Shown here: in pieces, positions 1-8,131 of the stretch
Numbering within the stretch: the first letter of the stretch is position 1
Layout: each line of letters opens with the position of its first letter
NCBI RefSeq assembly: GCF_003315415.1
Contig: NZ_QNSB01000010.1
Location: 62,001-126,000 of the forward strand
Reading direction: 5' to 3'
DNA: 64,000 nucleotides
DNA from: Brevibacterium sanguinis
Lineage (GTDB): Bacteria; Actinomycetota; Actinomycetes; Actinomycetales; Brevibacteriaceae
Position numbers and translations under genes: made by a program
The notes under the pieces: generated by a model
Seen by the model: only the letters and a program-made list of their open reading frames with translations
Databases searched by the model: none
What the model was told of the DNA's origin: nothing

Positions 1-203
1 CGGGTCTGCGCCTCGTCGACGAGCTCGCCGCCTCGGGCGTCCTCGCGAAGCTCCACCTCATCCCCAGCGTGCGCGGTGAGCTCCTCTCCCGCCTGGGGCG
101 CCTCGAGGAGGCCCGGGCCGAATTCGATCGAGCCGCGCGGCTCGCGACGAACGAACGCGAACGCGATGTGCTCCTGGAGAAGGCGCGGCGGCCGGCGACC
201 TGA
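1..203 (+). CDS. C-terminal end of an ECF-type sigma factor (partial)
   Basis: An open frame enters from the left edge (codons from base 3) and stops at TGA 201-203. The 66 visible residues contain the segment HLIPSVRGELLSRLGRLEEA followed by AEFDRAARLATNERERDVLL. This helical-repeat tail is typical of the long ECF sigma factors (DUF6596 type) that carry a TPR-like C-terminal extension. The sigma-2 and sigma-4 regions would lie outside the window, so the assignment rests on this tail alone. The gene is convergent with the efflux operon that follows. Confidence 0.6.
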   Translation, partial: GLRLVDELAASGVLAKLHLIPSVRGELLSRLGRLEEARAEFDRAARLATNERERDVLLEKARRPAT

Positions 204-338
204 GCGGAAGCAGGCGGCCCTCGGAGGACGCGGCGTCCGACGACCTGGGCGGAAGTCGGCGGCGGACCACGGAGGACGCGGGGTCTGAACGGGACGCAAC
301 CGACCCCGGAGCAGTTCGGCGGGCCGGTGCCTGCCGCC
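204..338. repeat. GC-rich spacer with short direct repeats
   Basis: This spacer lies between two convergent genes. The phrase CGGAGGACGCGG followed by G/C-GTC occurs twice (about 229-242 and 270-284), separated by GACCTGGGCGGAAGTC-like sequence. I see no convincing long hairpin terminator. The ORFs crossing it are out-of-frame extensions. Confidence 0.35.
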
Positions 339-1541
339 TCAGGCCCGGATGGCGTCGATGATCCTCACCCGGGTCGCGACGATCGCCGGGACCAGACCGG
401 CCAGCGCCCCGACCCCGATCGAGACGAGCAGGCCGACGATCACCGCGATGAACGGAACCTGGGGCGGTGTGCTCATCCCCTCGAACACCACCGACAAGAC
501 GAACGGGGCCTTGAGGACGAGGACGGCGATGAGCACCCCGACGGCACCGGCGACGGTGGTCGCGACGACGCTCTCCATCATCACCGAGAAGAAGATCCGC
601 GCACTCGTCGCCCCGAACGACCGGCGGATGCCGATCTCCCGGATCCGCTGCTGGATCGTCACGAGCGAGATGTTGAGCAGCCCGAGCATGCCCATGAAGA
701 GGATGAGGACGCTGATGACGAGCAGGACGTTCTGCACCGGTCCCAGGCTCTCCCCCATGTCGGCGGCGAAGTCGGATCGGAAGGACTCGACGTCCGCGTC
801 GGGCAGCTGCCGTTCGAGGTCGTTCGTCACCTGCGCGCCGAGCTCGGAGGCCGACTCCGGGGGCAGCCACATCTCGAAGTCGGTGGGACTCGTGATCCCC
901 GAGCCGAACCGGGACGCGTGCTCGCTGAGCACGTAGATGCTGCCGAATTCGGCGTAGGCCGGCGATTCGACGGCACCGATGACGGTGCCCTTGAGGCTGC
1001 CGGGGCCCGGCAGCTCGATCGTCGCGGGAAGCTGTGCCGGGTCGATTCCGTATTCGTCGAGGACGATCGTCTCCGCGACTACCGGCGGTGACAGGTTCTC
1101 CCGGTCGGCTTCCGTGAACCAGCGCCCGTGATCCGGTTCGAGCCTGCGCATGACGTCGAAGCTGGGATCGACGACGAGCATCGAGGCATCGATCGTGCCC
1201 GTCGGCCCCGGCAGGGACGCCTCGTTCTGCCCATACGCGGAGTAGTAGGAGATGCCGAATCGTTCGGTGGTGGTCTCGAGGGCGGATCGGATCCTCACCG
1301 CGTCGGACTCGGTGACGGTTCCGTCCTGGCTGAGGATGGAGAAGGTGTACGTGGTGTCGCGACCGCCCTGCTTCTCGAACTCATCGGTCAGGCCCTTCTT
1401 CATCATGTCCCCGAACCCGACGACCAGGGTCAGTGCGCAGACGGCGACACCGACTCCGATGAGCGACATGAGGACGCGCACCTTGTGCACGCGCAGCTCC
1501 TGCCAGGCCTCGACGATGGAGGCGAGGAACCCGGTGATCAT
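339..1541 (-). CDS. MacB/FtsX-type ABC transporter permease
   Basis: 400 aa. This is the membrane subunit of a MacB-type exporter, which moves substrates by mechanotransmission rather than by a channel. An N-terminal hydrophobic segment (VRVLMSLIGVGVAVCALTLV, about residues 24-43) is followed by a long extracytoplasmic MacB_PCD domain to about residue 265. Three more membrane segments lie in the C-terminal FtsX domain, which contains the family motif QQRIREIGIRRSFGA. The ATG overlaps the stop of the upstream ATPase gene by four bases (ATGA), so the two are translationally coupled. It is the last gene of a membrane-fusion protein, ATPase and permease operon. The substrate cannot be read from sequence; macrolides, peptides or lipids are possible. 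Confidence 0.88.
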   Translation of the reverse strand: MITGFLASIVEAWQELRVHKVRVLMSLIGVGVAVCALTLVVGFGDMMKKGLTDEFEKQGGRDTTYTFSILSQDGTVTESDAVRIRSALETTTERFGISYYSAYGQNEASLPGPTGTIDASMLVVDPSFDVMRRLEPDHGRWFTEADRENLSPPVVAETIVLDEYGIDPAQLPATIELPGPGSLKGTVIGAVESPAYAEFGSIYVLSEHASRFGSGITSPTDFEMWLPPESASELGAQVTNDLERQLPDADVESFRSDFAADMGESLGPVQNVLLVISVLILFMGMLGLLNISLVTIQQRIREIGIRRSFGATSARIFFSVMMESVVATTVAGAVGVLIAVLVLKAPFVLSVVFEGMSTPPQVPFIAVIVGLLVSIGVGALAGLVPAIVATRVRIIDAIRA

Positions 1542-2293
1542 GAGCGATCTCCCGCAGCCGCCTCGGCGGGAGGGGCGATGGCCGCGAGCACCTCGGGGGT
1601 GACCCCTGCGGTGATCGGGTGCAGCTCACCCCGGTGGAGGGAGAACCGGCGCGAGGCCATGTTGGCGATGCTGAGGTCGTGGGTGATGGTGATGAGCGCG
1701 CTCCCGGACTCGCGGGTGATCCCGTCGAGGATGCCCATCACCTGCTGGCCCGTCTCGACGTCGAGGGCTCCGGTGGGCTCGTCGGCGAGCACCAGTCGCG
1801 GGATGCGCACGAGCGCCCGCGCGATCGCCACGCGCTGCTGCTCACCGCCGGAGAGCCGGTTGGGCTTCATGTCCAGACGGTCACCGAGGCCCAGTCGATC
1901 GAGCATCTCGGTCGCCAGCTGCCTCCGATCGCGGAACTCCCGGCCCGATCCGTACATGAGGGGCGCCTCGACGTTCTCGAGCGCCGTGCGTCCCGGCAGG
2001 AGGTTGAACTGCTGGAACACGAAGCCGATCTGGCGTCCGCGGATCCGCGCGGCCGTGCTCCGCGGGATCTGCTGCACGGGGGTGCCGTCGAAGTCCATCT
2101 CACCGGTCGTCGGCGCATCGAGGAGGCCGAGGATGTTGAGCAGGGTCGATTTCCCGGTGCCGGAGCGCCCGACGATGCCGATGTGCTCACCGGCACCGAC
2201 CTCGAGGTTGATGTCGGCGAGGATCGTGAGGATGCGCCCTTCGCCGATCGGCACGGACCGGGAGACGTGACGCAGGGACAGGAGCGTCTCCAT
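1538..2293 (-). CDS. MacB/LolD-type ABC transporter ATP-binding protein
   Basis: 251 aa from the ATG that begins METLLSLRHVSRSV. It energises the neighbouring permease. Walker A is GRSGTGKSTLLN, the Q-loop is FVFQQFNLLPGRTALENV, the signature is LSGGEQQRVAIARAL and Walker B is LVLADEPTGALD, all typical of the LolD/MacB/FtsE class. A longer in-frame ORF extends upstream into the membrane-fusion gene, but the ATG sits only two bases after that gene's stop and starts exactly where family homology begins, so I use it. The 3' end overlaps the permease start by four bases. Confidence 0.92.
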   Translation of the reverse strand: METLLSLRHVSRSVPIGEGRILTILADINLEVGAGEHIGIVGRSGTGKSTLLNILGLLDAPTTGEMDFDGTPVQQIPRSTAARIRGRQIGFVFQQFNLLPGRTALENVEAPLMYGSGREFRDRRQLATEMLDRLGLGDRLDMKPNRLSGGEQQRVAIARALVRIPRLVLADEPTGALDVETGQQVMGILDGITRESGSALITITHDLSIANMASRRFSLHRGELHPITAGVTPEVLAAIAPPAEAAAGDRS

Positions 2294-2295
2294 GC

Positions 2296-3381
2296 TCAGA
2301 ACCCGCCGCCTTCGACGTACCCGACGCCCATGTCGCCCTCGGCGTCCATCTCCGCGTCCTCGGGCTCGGTGCCGGGGACGAACTCCTCGATCTCCTCGCC
2401 CTCCTCCAGGCCCTTCTTCACCTCGACCATCGAACCGTCGTTGAGTCCGACCTCGATCTCGCGCTCGCTCGATGCCCCCGTCTCGTCGATGACCCACACC
2501 GTGCCCGACCCGGTGAGACCGCGCACCGCGGTGACGGGAACGACGATGGCGTCCTCGACGGATCCCGCATCGACCTCCATGGTCAGCGCGAGGTTGTTGT
2601 AGACCGTCACCTCCGAGGGGATCGTGCAGGTCAGCTGCGGCCCATCGGCCGAGTCCCCACCGCCCTCGGCGGGTGCGGGCGGTTCCTCACCCTCGGCGGG
2701 AGCGTCGGCGGGGGTGTCGGAGACGGAACCGTGGCCCTGGTCGAGGCGCAGCTTCTCGCAGTCGAAGGGCTTGGGCCCGTCGGTGATCGTGATCCGGGCG
2801 GTCTTCGGCAGTTCGGGGATCCGGTAGAGGTCGGCGGGCTCGATGGCGGCCTGCGCCGTGAACGAGCGCTTGAGCAGCTCGGTCACCTCGGTGTCGGCGG
2901 ACACGACGTCTCCGAGTTCGACCCGGAGGTCGCCGACCGTGCCGTCGGCCGGTGCCACGACCGTGTGGTAGCGGGGCCGTGGGGCGGCTCCGGGGTCCAC
3001 GCCGCCGGATTCCGCGTCCGCGTCCGCCTCGTCGGCACCGGCAGGCGCCTCGGCGGCGGAGTCGGAGACGACCTGGAAGAGCTTCGCGCCTTCGAGCACC
3101 TCGTCGCCGGGTTCGGCGAAGAAGTGGTTGACCGTGCCATCGTGCTTGGCCTTGACCGCGGTCGGAGCGTCGACGGCGATCGTGCCGGTGAGCTCGAGGG
3201 TGTTCGCGATGCTGCCGCGCTCGGCCATGATCACCGCGGCACCGGGGGTCCCGGTGGCGTCGAGATCGTCGAAGGAGTCGCTGTCCGCGGGCTTGAAGGC
3301 GATCCAGGCGAGGAGCGCGGCGATGACGACGAGCACGACGAGGAAGGCGATGGGCAGGATGACGCGGCGGAAGACGTTCAT
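2296..3381 (-). CDS. HlyD/MacA-like membrane-fusion (efflux adaptor) protein
   Basis: 361 aa, first gene of the efflux operon. One N-terminal anchor (about residues 8-28, IPIAFLVVLVVIAALLAWIA-like) leads to an extracytoplasmic part with two lipoyl-like half motifs (VKAKHDGTVNHFFAEPGDEV and VVAPADGTVGDLRVELGDVV) and a C-terminal barrel/membrane-proximal domain (VVPVTAVRGLTGSGTVWVID). Two Glu/Asp/Ala-rich low-complexity inserts (about 110-135 and 222-245) break up the fold. There is no long coiled-coil hairpin, as expected for a monoderm adaptor that has no outer-membrane channel to reach. Peptidoglycan-binding or VanW-like roles are not indicated. Confidence 0.82.
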   Translation of the reverse strand: MNVFRRVILPIAFLVVLVVIAALLAWIAFKPADSDSFDDLDATGTPGAAVIMAERGSIANTLELTGTIAVDAPTAVKAKHDGTVNHFFAEPGDEVLEGAKLFQVVSDSAAEAPAGADEADADAESGGVDPGAAPRPRYHTVVAPADGTVGDLRVELGDVVSADTEVTELLKRSFTAQAAIEPADLYRIPELPKTARITITDGPKPFDCEKLRLDQGHGSVSDTPADAPAEGEEPPAPAEGGGDSADGPQLTCTIPSEVTVYNNLALTMEVDAGSVEDAIVVPVTAVRGLTGSGTVWVIDETGASSEREIEVGLNDGSMVEVKKGLEEGEEIEEFVPGTEPEDAEMDAEGDMGVGYVEGGGF

Positions 3382-3475
3382 GGTTCCTCGTGGGGAGCGG
3401 GGATGAGTGGTCCCACCCTATACAGCTGTCGTGTCGAATGGAGAGGGGACACAGTCACGAGGGCATAACGGTGTG

Positions 3476-3580
3476 ACGCCGAGGTGCTTCGACGTCGCCG
3501 AGGTGAGGGGCCGTGGGCGCGGCCGGGAGCCCGGACGTCGCGACGTGAGGGACTGGGGCCGGGGCCTCGCCGAGGTGAGG
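3476..3580. repeat. Repeated CGCCGAGGTG motif upstream of the SRP RNA
   Basis: CGCCGAGGTG occurs three times in about 105 bases (3477-3486, 3496-3505, 3569-3578); in the last copy it forms the palindrome CCTCGCCGAGG. The rest of 3382-3657 is GC-rich and holds no credible gene. The same motif recurs in other spacers of the window. Confidence 0.4.
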
Positions 3581-3657
3581 GACCGCGGGCGCGCCCGCGG
3601 CGGTGTGCGGTGCTTCCGTTTTGTGTCCGACCGGCCTTCTCGACTAGACTCGTCGAC

Positions 3658-3744
3658 GGCTCCCCGTGCGGCGTCATCTTGTGAACTCCCCCAGGGCCGG
3701 AAGGCAGCAAGGGTAAGCGAGCTCTGGCGGGTGCACGGGGAGTC
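3658..3744 (+). ncRNA. ffs: Signal recognition particle RNA (small 4.5S type)
   Basis: The apical SRP domain is unmistakable: GTGAACTCCCCCAGG, then GCCGGAAGGCAGCAAGGGTA, the symmetric and asymmetric loops and GGAA tetraloop that bind Ffh. The ends pair as a closing helix: GCTCCCCGTGC (3659-3669) with GCACGGGGAGT (3733-3743). At about 87 nt it is the short bacterial form without the Alu domain. A plausible promoter precedes it: TTGTGT at 3621-3626 and TAGACT at 3645-3650, 18 bases apart, which puts transcription start near 3657. The ORFs that cross this locus on both strands are spurious. Confidence 0.93.
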
Positions 3745-3930
3745 CTTCATTCTCAGGTCACAATTCAACAACATCGCCGCGATGGTCTCTCCCCAGGTCA
3801 CAGCGGACGTGAGCGGTGAATTCGGGGTCACCGGACAGTTTCCTCCGACCATTCCTGACTACCCGCGTCATGAGCGTTCATTACGATGGAATGAAGTTCT
3901 CCTTTCTCTGTTCGAACGAGGATCCCGGTA

Positions 3931-5406
3931 TTGTCATCCATGAGATTCCGCGGGGCGGCTGCTGCCCTGTCCGCAGTGGCGCTTCTGGCCGCGTGCACCC
4001 CCTCCGACTCCAGCCCTGACTCGACCCGCAAGGACGCGGCGACCGAGCAGGCCTCTCCCGCACCGGTCTTCCGCATCGACGATGTCGCGGAGCCCGAGTC
4101 GAAGGAAGCCGACGACCAGGAGTCGACCGAAGACGCGGAGTCGACAGCGACTCCGACGAGCACCGCCTCGGCCGCCGGGTCCGGAGACGTGGTCGAATCG
4201 GGCGCCGAGGTCGATCTCAAGTCCGGAAAGCGGGTCAGCCTGAGCGTCGACGGGGCGACGCTCACCGACATCAGCCTCACCGATCCCGACCATCCCCGGA
4301 TGGGCATCGATCCCGGGGTGTTCTTCGACGGGTCCGGCACCGAGCTCGACGCCGAGGACGGCGAGGCCACCGCAGGAGGCACCGCCACCCCGAAGTCCGA
4401 GAGCAAGGACACCGAGGCGACGGCTCCCGCCGCGGAGGACGCCGCGGCCGAGGACGCCGAGGCGGCTGTCGTCACCGCTCCCGCCGAATCGACGAGCTGG
4501 GTCTCCGAGTACGACCTCGTCGCCGACAGCACCTATGAACTCACGGCCACGGCCACGACGCCTGACGGGAAGGAGCACGACTTCACCTCGACGGTCAAGG
4601 TCAAGGGCACCGACGCCTCGGCGATGGCGGTGCGCACCGTCCTCTCCGACGACCAGACGGTCGGTGTCGCCGCCCCCATCATCCTCACCTTCGGATCGAC
4701 GGTGGCGAAGAAGTACCGCGACGACGTCGAGCGACGCCTCTCCGTCGAGGTCACCGATGAGGACGGCAACGAGCGCGAGGTCGAGGGCTCGTGGGCCTGG
4801 CTGCCCGACGACCCGCAGTCGCGCCTGCACTTCCGGCCCAAGGAGTACTGGCCGGCCCATTCCAAGGTCTCCGTCGACGCGCCGCTCAAGGACGTGCCGA
4901 CCGCGAGGAACCGGGTCGGCGAGAACGACCTGACGATCGACTTCGAGATCGGCCGCGAGCAGATCGTCGAGGCCAGCGCCAAGACGCACCGCATGATCGT
5001 CACCCGCGAGGGCAAGGAGATCATGAACTTCCCGACATCGCTCGGCTCCCCGCAGGCGCCGTCGTACAACGGCATCCACGTCGTCATGTCCAAGCACGCG
5101 AACTACACGATGACCTCGGAGCGCTGGGACTACGAGACTCCGACCCAATGGGCGGTGCGCATCCACAACAACGGCGAGTTCGTCCACGCCGCGCCCTGGT
5201 CGACGGGAGCGCAGGGGTCGCGGAACGTCTCCCACGGCTGCATCAACCTCAGCACCGCGCGTGCCAAGGAGTACTACGACACCGCCATCTACGGCGACCC
5301 GGTCGTCATCAAGGGCTCCTCGGTCGACCTGTCCACCGAGGCCAGCGACATCTCCGACTGGGTCTACGAGTGGGACGAGTGGAAGGAGCTGAGCGCGCTC
5401 GACTGA
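3931..5406 (+). CDS. L,D-transpeptidase (YkuD) lipoprotein
   Basis: 491 aa. It cross-links peptidoglycan by 3-3 bonds outside the membrane. A lipoprotein signal (AALSAVALLAAC, lipid Cys about residue 22) is followed by about 170 residues rich in Asp, Glu, Ser and Thr, probably a wall-spanning linker. Next come an Ig-like domain (about 205-340) and a C-terminal YkuD domain. The catalytic motif is SHGCINLS with nucleophile Cys437, preceded by HNNGEFVHAAPWS. This is the LdtMt2-like actinobacterial layout with a longer linker than usual. GAGGA at 3918-3922 sits eight bases before TTG 3931 but 17 before ATG 3940, so I favour the TTG start. Confidence 0.9.
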   Translation: MSSMRFRGAAAALSAVALLAACTPSDSSPDSTRKDAATEQASPAPVFRIDDVAEPESKEADDQESTEDAESTATPTSTASAAGSGDVVESGAEVDLKSGKRVSLSVDGATLTDISLTDPDHPRMGIDPGVFFDGSGTELDAEDGEATAGGTATPKSESKDTEATAPAAEDAAAEDAEAAVVTAPAESTSWVSEYDLVADSTYELTATATTPDGKEHDFTSTVKVKGTDASAMAVRTVLSDDQTVGVAAPIILTFGSTVAKKYRDDVERRLSVEVTDEDGNEREVEGSWAWLPDDPQSRLHFRPKEYWPAHSKVSVDAPLKDVPTARNRVGENDLTIDFEIGREQIVEASAKTHRMIVTREGKEIMNFPTSLGSPQAPSYNGIHVVMSKHANYTMTSERWDYETPTQWAVRIHNNGEFVHAAPWSTGAQGSRNVSHGCINLSTARAKEYYDTAIYGDPVVIKGSSVDLSTEASDISDWVYEWDEWKELSALD

Positions 5407-5451
5407 GCGCACCCAGCCCCCACCTCGGCGATGCCCGCCGATGCTTCTTCG

Positions 5452-6483
5452 CTACTGCTTCTTCGCCTTCTCGACCGCCTCGTCGATCATCGGGACGTAG
5501 CGTTCGAGTGCCCATGGCACGGTGAGCGGATTGATGATCGACGACCCGGTGACGAATGACTGGTCCTCGGGGATGACCGTCGCGCCCGCCTTGATCGCCG
5601 GGATGTTCGAGTACACGCTCTGGGACTCGATCTCCTTCCGGCTCGCGGCGTCCGAGTAGAAGGTGAAGATGAGGTCCGAATCCCCCAGTTTGTCGGCGTT
5701 CTCCAGACCGATGAGCGCGGAGTCGGTGCCCGGCTCGTCGTAGTCCTTCTTCAGCGTCTCGATGACCGGGTCCGGTGTCAGGCCGAGCGCGGAGACCATC
5801 GCGACGCGCTGCTCGTCGGGGTAGAAGACGCCGAGAGTGCCCGGCCCGTTGTTGTAGATGTAGGAGAAGGTCAGGCCCTCGTATTCGGGCCGCTTCGCCT
5901 CGGCGAACTGCTTCTCGATGTCCTCGACGAGATCCTGGGATTCCGCCTCGTGGCCGAGCGCCTTCCCGATCGTCGTGATCTGCTCATCCCATTCGATCGT
6001 CCACGGCTGCTCGGGGTAGGCGACGGTCGGTGCGATCGCGTCGAGCTGCTTGTACTGCTCGGCGGTGATGCCCGACCACGGGGCGAGGATGACGTCGGGA
6101 TCGAGCTCGGCGATCTTCTCGACGTCGAGCTCGGTGGCGCCCTGGAACTGCACGGGCAGTTCGTCGCCGGCCTTCGTCACGGCCTCGTGGACCCACGGCA
6201 GGTAGCCGGTGTCATCGCTGCCCCACGGGTAGGACTCCATCCCGACCGGGGTCTTGCCCAGGGCGATGGCGGTCTCGGTCGACCCCTGCCCCAGGGTGAC
6301 GACGCGCTCGGGTTCCTCTTCGATGACGGCTTCGCCCAGGGCGTGCTCGATCGTCACCGGTTCGAAGTTCGGGTCGCCGGACGCCTCAGGGGCGGACGTG
6401 TCCTGACTGCAGGCGCCCATGGAGAGGGCGAGCGCGAGGACGGTGCCTGCTGCGGCGGTGCGGCGCACGAGTGGAAGTGTCAT
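5452..6483 (-). CDS. Iron-siderophore ABC transporter substrate-binding lipoprotein
   Basis: 343 aa. It captures a ferric siderophore outside the cell for an ABC importer. The signal peptide ends in a lipobox (LALSMGAC, Cys25). The mature part is a class III binding fold (FecB/FhuD type) with the two lobes joined by a rigid helix, including VTIEHALGEAVIEEEPERVV at the start and the DPDVILAPWSGIT segment. No permease or ATPase is beside it, so it must share a transporter encoded elsewhere. A good DtxR/IdeR box lies directly upstream, implying repression when iron is plentiful. The exact siderophore is unknown. Confidence 0.87.
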   Translation of the reverse strand: MTLPLVRRTAAAGTVLALALSMGACSQDTSAPEASGDPNFEPVTIEHALGEAVIEEEPERVVTLGQGSTETAIALGKTPVGMESYPWGSDDTGYLPWVHEAVTKAGDELPVQFQGATELDVEKIAELDPDVILAPWSGITAEQYKQLDAIAPTVAYPEQPWTIEWDEQITTIGKALGHEAESQDLVEDIEKQFAEAKRPEYEGLTFSYIYNNGPGTLGVFYPDEQRVAMVSALGLTPDPVIETLKKDYDEPGTDSALIGLENADKLGDSDLIFTFYSDAASRKEIESQSVYSNIPAIKAGATVIPEDQSFVTGSSIINPLTVPWALERYVPMIDEAVEKAKKQ

Positions 6484-6524
6484 TGGTGCCTTTCGTAGGG
6501 GGAAGCACGTTCGCTTCCCTGTGC

Positions 6525-6543
6525 ATAGGACAGGCTAACCTAT
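6525..6543. promoter_or_regulatory. DtxR/IdeR iron box
   Basis: ATAGGACAGGCTAACCTAT matches the 19-bp DtxR/IdeR consensus TTAGGTTAGGCTAACCTAA at 15 positions, including the whole right half-site. It ends 41 bases upstream of the siderophore-binding gene (minus strand), where it would cover the promoter. Confidence 0.75.
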
Positions 6544-6613
6544 GTTCGTGTGCTCGATGAACCATCGCGTCATCGTTCTCGCCGTCTCCTCGCCGAGGCG
6601 GTGCTCGGGTTCG

Positions 6614-6628
6614 TCTGCTCTGAGCAGA
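6614..6628. promoter_or_regulatory. PopR-like operator (TCTGCT-N3-AGCAGA) before the XRE regulator
   Basis: A perfect inverted repeat TCTGCT-CTG-AGCAGA. As I recall, the Streptomyces PopR site is TCTGCC-N3-GGCAGA, with the same geometry. It lies about 29 bases upstream of a possible -10 (TATGCT, 6657-6662), which suggests autoregulation of the gene starting at 6669. Confidence 0.5.
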
Positions 6629-6668
6629 AACTCTCGCCCCAGCGACTCCTGTCTCCTATGCTCGCTGC

Positions 6669-7013
6669 ATGGACATCGACCAGCCGCCCCTGCTGCGCGA
6701 AGCTCTCGGTCGAGTGCTGCGCCTGCGCAGGACGGAGCTGGGGCTGACCCTGGCGCAGGTCTCCGAGCGATCCGGGGTCTCCACCCAGTACCTGTCCGAG
6801 GTCGAACGCGGCCTCAAGGACCCCTCGTCCGAGGTCATCGAAGCGATCTCCGTCGTACTCGGACTCGTCCTCCCGCAGGTGCTCATGCTCGCCGCTGTGG
6901 GCATGCAGCGCGGATCCCTGCAGCTGGAGCTCTCCGCCCTGGCGACGACGATCGCCCCGCCGCCCGCACCGCTGTCCGCCACTGGTCAGGCACAGCTCTC
7001 GCTCGTCGCGTGA
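6669..7013 (+). CDS. XRE-family regulator, ClgR/PopR-like
   Basis: 114 aa. A single cro/C1-type helix-turn-helix covers residues about 10-65 (LGRVLRLRRTELGLTLAQVS, then QYLSEVERGLKDPSSEVIEA). The YLSEVERGxKxxSSE pattern is characteristic of ClgR and PopR, actinobacterial activators of clp genes. The tail ends in hydrophobic residues and Val-Ala; in this family such C-termini are recognised by ClpP proteases, giving feedback turnover. A PopR-like palindrome lies upstream, and another lies upstream of the clpP pair 3.4 kb away. The possible -10 at 6657 leaves only six bases to the ATG, so the mRNA may be leaderless. Assignment to ClgR/PopR is by motif, not by comparison. Confidence 0.75.
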   Translation: MDIDQPPLLREALGRVLRLRRTELGLTLAQVSERSGVSTQYLSEVERGLKDPSSEVIEAISVVLGLVLPQVLMLAAVGMQRGSLQLELSALATTIAPPPAPLSATGQAQLSLVA

Positions 7014-7014
7014 A

Positions 7015-7045
7015 TCGCCCGGGTGAGCGCTGCTCACCCGGGCGA
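7015..7045 (+). terminator. Hairpin terminator after the XRE gene
   Basis: Perfect 14-bp arms (TCGCCCGGGTGAGC and its complement) around the 3-base loop GCT, starting two bases after the stop codon. No U-tract follows. It also lies downstream of the convergent SHOCT gene. Confidence 0.7.
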
Positions 7046-7073
7046 CCGGTCGACCTCACTCACCTCCGCGCGA

Positions 7074-7331
7074 TCATCGTCGCGAATCGGGACGAGCCGC
7101 GCGCAGGACCTCGAGCCGCGCCCGGTAGTCCTGCTCGTCGATGTCCCCGCGGGCGAACCTCTCGGCCAGTGTCGCCTCGGCGCTGTGCGTCGAGCCTCCG
7201 GCCGGGCCGGACTCACGCCAGCGACGGCGGTTGAGGATGAGGATGAGTGTGACGATCAGGCCGATGACGAGGACCCAGAAGATCGGGACGAGTACGAAGA
7301 ACGGCCAGGCGAATCCGGGACCGTGTTCCAT
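7074..7331 (-). CDS. Small membrane protein with SHOCT domain
   Basis: 85 aa. One membrane segment (about residues 8-34, WPFFVLVPIFWVLVIGLIVT) and a C-terminal SHOCT motif (LAERFARGDIDEQDYRARLE), a short domain found at the ends of many small membrane or oligomeric proteins, with no known activity of its own. The start is the ATG of MEHGPG: AAGGAGG lies four bases upstream and would be inside the gene if a longer frame were used. It follows the histidine kinase and response regulator on the same strand after 131 bases, so it may be co-regulated with them or a target of them. Confidence 0.75.
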   Translation of the reverse strand: MEHGPGFAWPFFVLVPIFWVLVIGLIVTLILILNRRRWRESGPAGGSTHSAEATLAERFARGDIDEQDYRARLEVLRAARPDSRR

Positions 7332-7462
7332 GATGCCTCCTTGAGTGATGTCCACCGGGTGGGTGGATGTGGCATCAATCCTTCTCCGTCACGGGCCCGT
7401 GCGAATCCGCCTGCGGGAGGCACTTGGAGTACTGCCCCGGGAGGCAGGGCCCGCCGGTCGGC

Positions 7463-8131
7463 TCAGGGCTCGAGCCACCCCGGTGACACGAGCCCGCTCT
7501 CGTAGGCCATGACGACGAGATGGACGCGGTCGCGGGCGCCGACCTTCGTCATGATCCGCGAGACATGCGTCTTGGCGGTCAGCGGGGACAGGACGAGGTC
7601 GGCGGCGATCTCGTCGTTCGACTTCCCGAGCCCCACCAGTCGCAGCACCTCGCGCTCCCTGTCGGTGAGGACGTCGAGCTGACGGGTCGGCTCGGCCCGC
7701 AGTCCCAGCGACATCCGGCTGAGCAGGTACCGGGTGATCTCGGGCGAGAGCAGCGCGTCGCCTGCCGCGACGACCCGAACGGCGCGGATGAGATCGACCG
7801 GTTCCGTGTCCTTGAGGAGGAATCCGCTGGCACCGGCCCGCACCGCCCGCACGACGTACTCGTCGAGGCCGAACGTCGTCACCAGCACCACCCTCACCTC
7901 GGCGAGGGCAGGGTCGGCGCTGATCTCCTCGGTCGCCCACAGGCCGTCCCCGCCGGGCATCCTGATGTCCATGAGCACGACGTCAACGGGTTCGGCTCGC
8001 AGCTTGGCGAGCAGCTCCTCTCCGCCCGAGGCCTGGATGCGGACGGCGATGTCGTCCTCGGCGTCGAGCAGCGCCGCGAACCCGGCCCGGACGAGCTGAT
8101 GGTCGTCGGCGATCGCCACGGTGATGGTCAT
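7463..8131 (-). CDS. LuxR/NarL-family response regulator
   Basis: 222 aa. The receiver domain has the acidic pair DD (residues 9-10), phospho-acceptor Asp55 in VVLMDIRMPG and Lys107 in SGFLLKDTEP. A linker leads to a NarL-type helix-turn-helix (LTDREREVLRLVGLGKSNDE, about 155-215). It should bind DNA when phosphorylated by the kinase encoded immediately upstream, whose stop overlaps its ATG by four bases. Its targets are not evident; the SHOCT gene downstream is a candidate. Confidence 0.93.
   Translation of the reverse strand: MTITVAIADDHQLVRAGFAALLDAEDDIAVRIQASGGEELLAKLRAEPVDVVLMDIRMPGGDGLWATEEISADPALAEVRVVLVTTFGLDEYVVRAVRAGASGFLLKDTEPVDLIRAVRVVAAGDALLSPEITRYLLSRMSLGLRAEPTRQLDVLTDREREVLRLVGLGKSNDEIAADLVLSPLTAKTHVSRIMTKVGARDRVHLVVMAYESGLVSPGWLEP

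Noticed and set aside
3407-3943. 178-aa ORF on the plus strand and a 144-aa ORF on the minus strand across the SRP RNA
   Set aside because: Both run through the SRP RNA and repeat-rich spacer, have no ribosome-binding site and no recognisable motif.
3934-5412. 492-aa ORF antisense to the L,D-transpeptidase gene
   Set aside because: Typical GC-bias antisense frame (Arg/Gly/Val/Asp-rich); the plus frame has lipobox and catalytic motifs.
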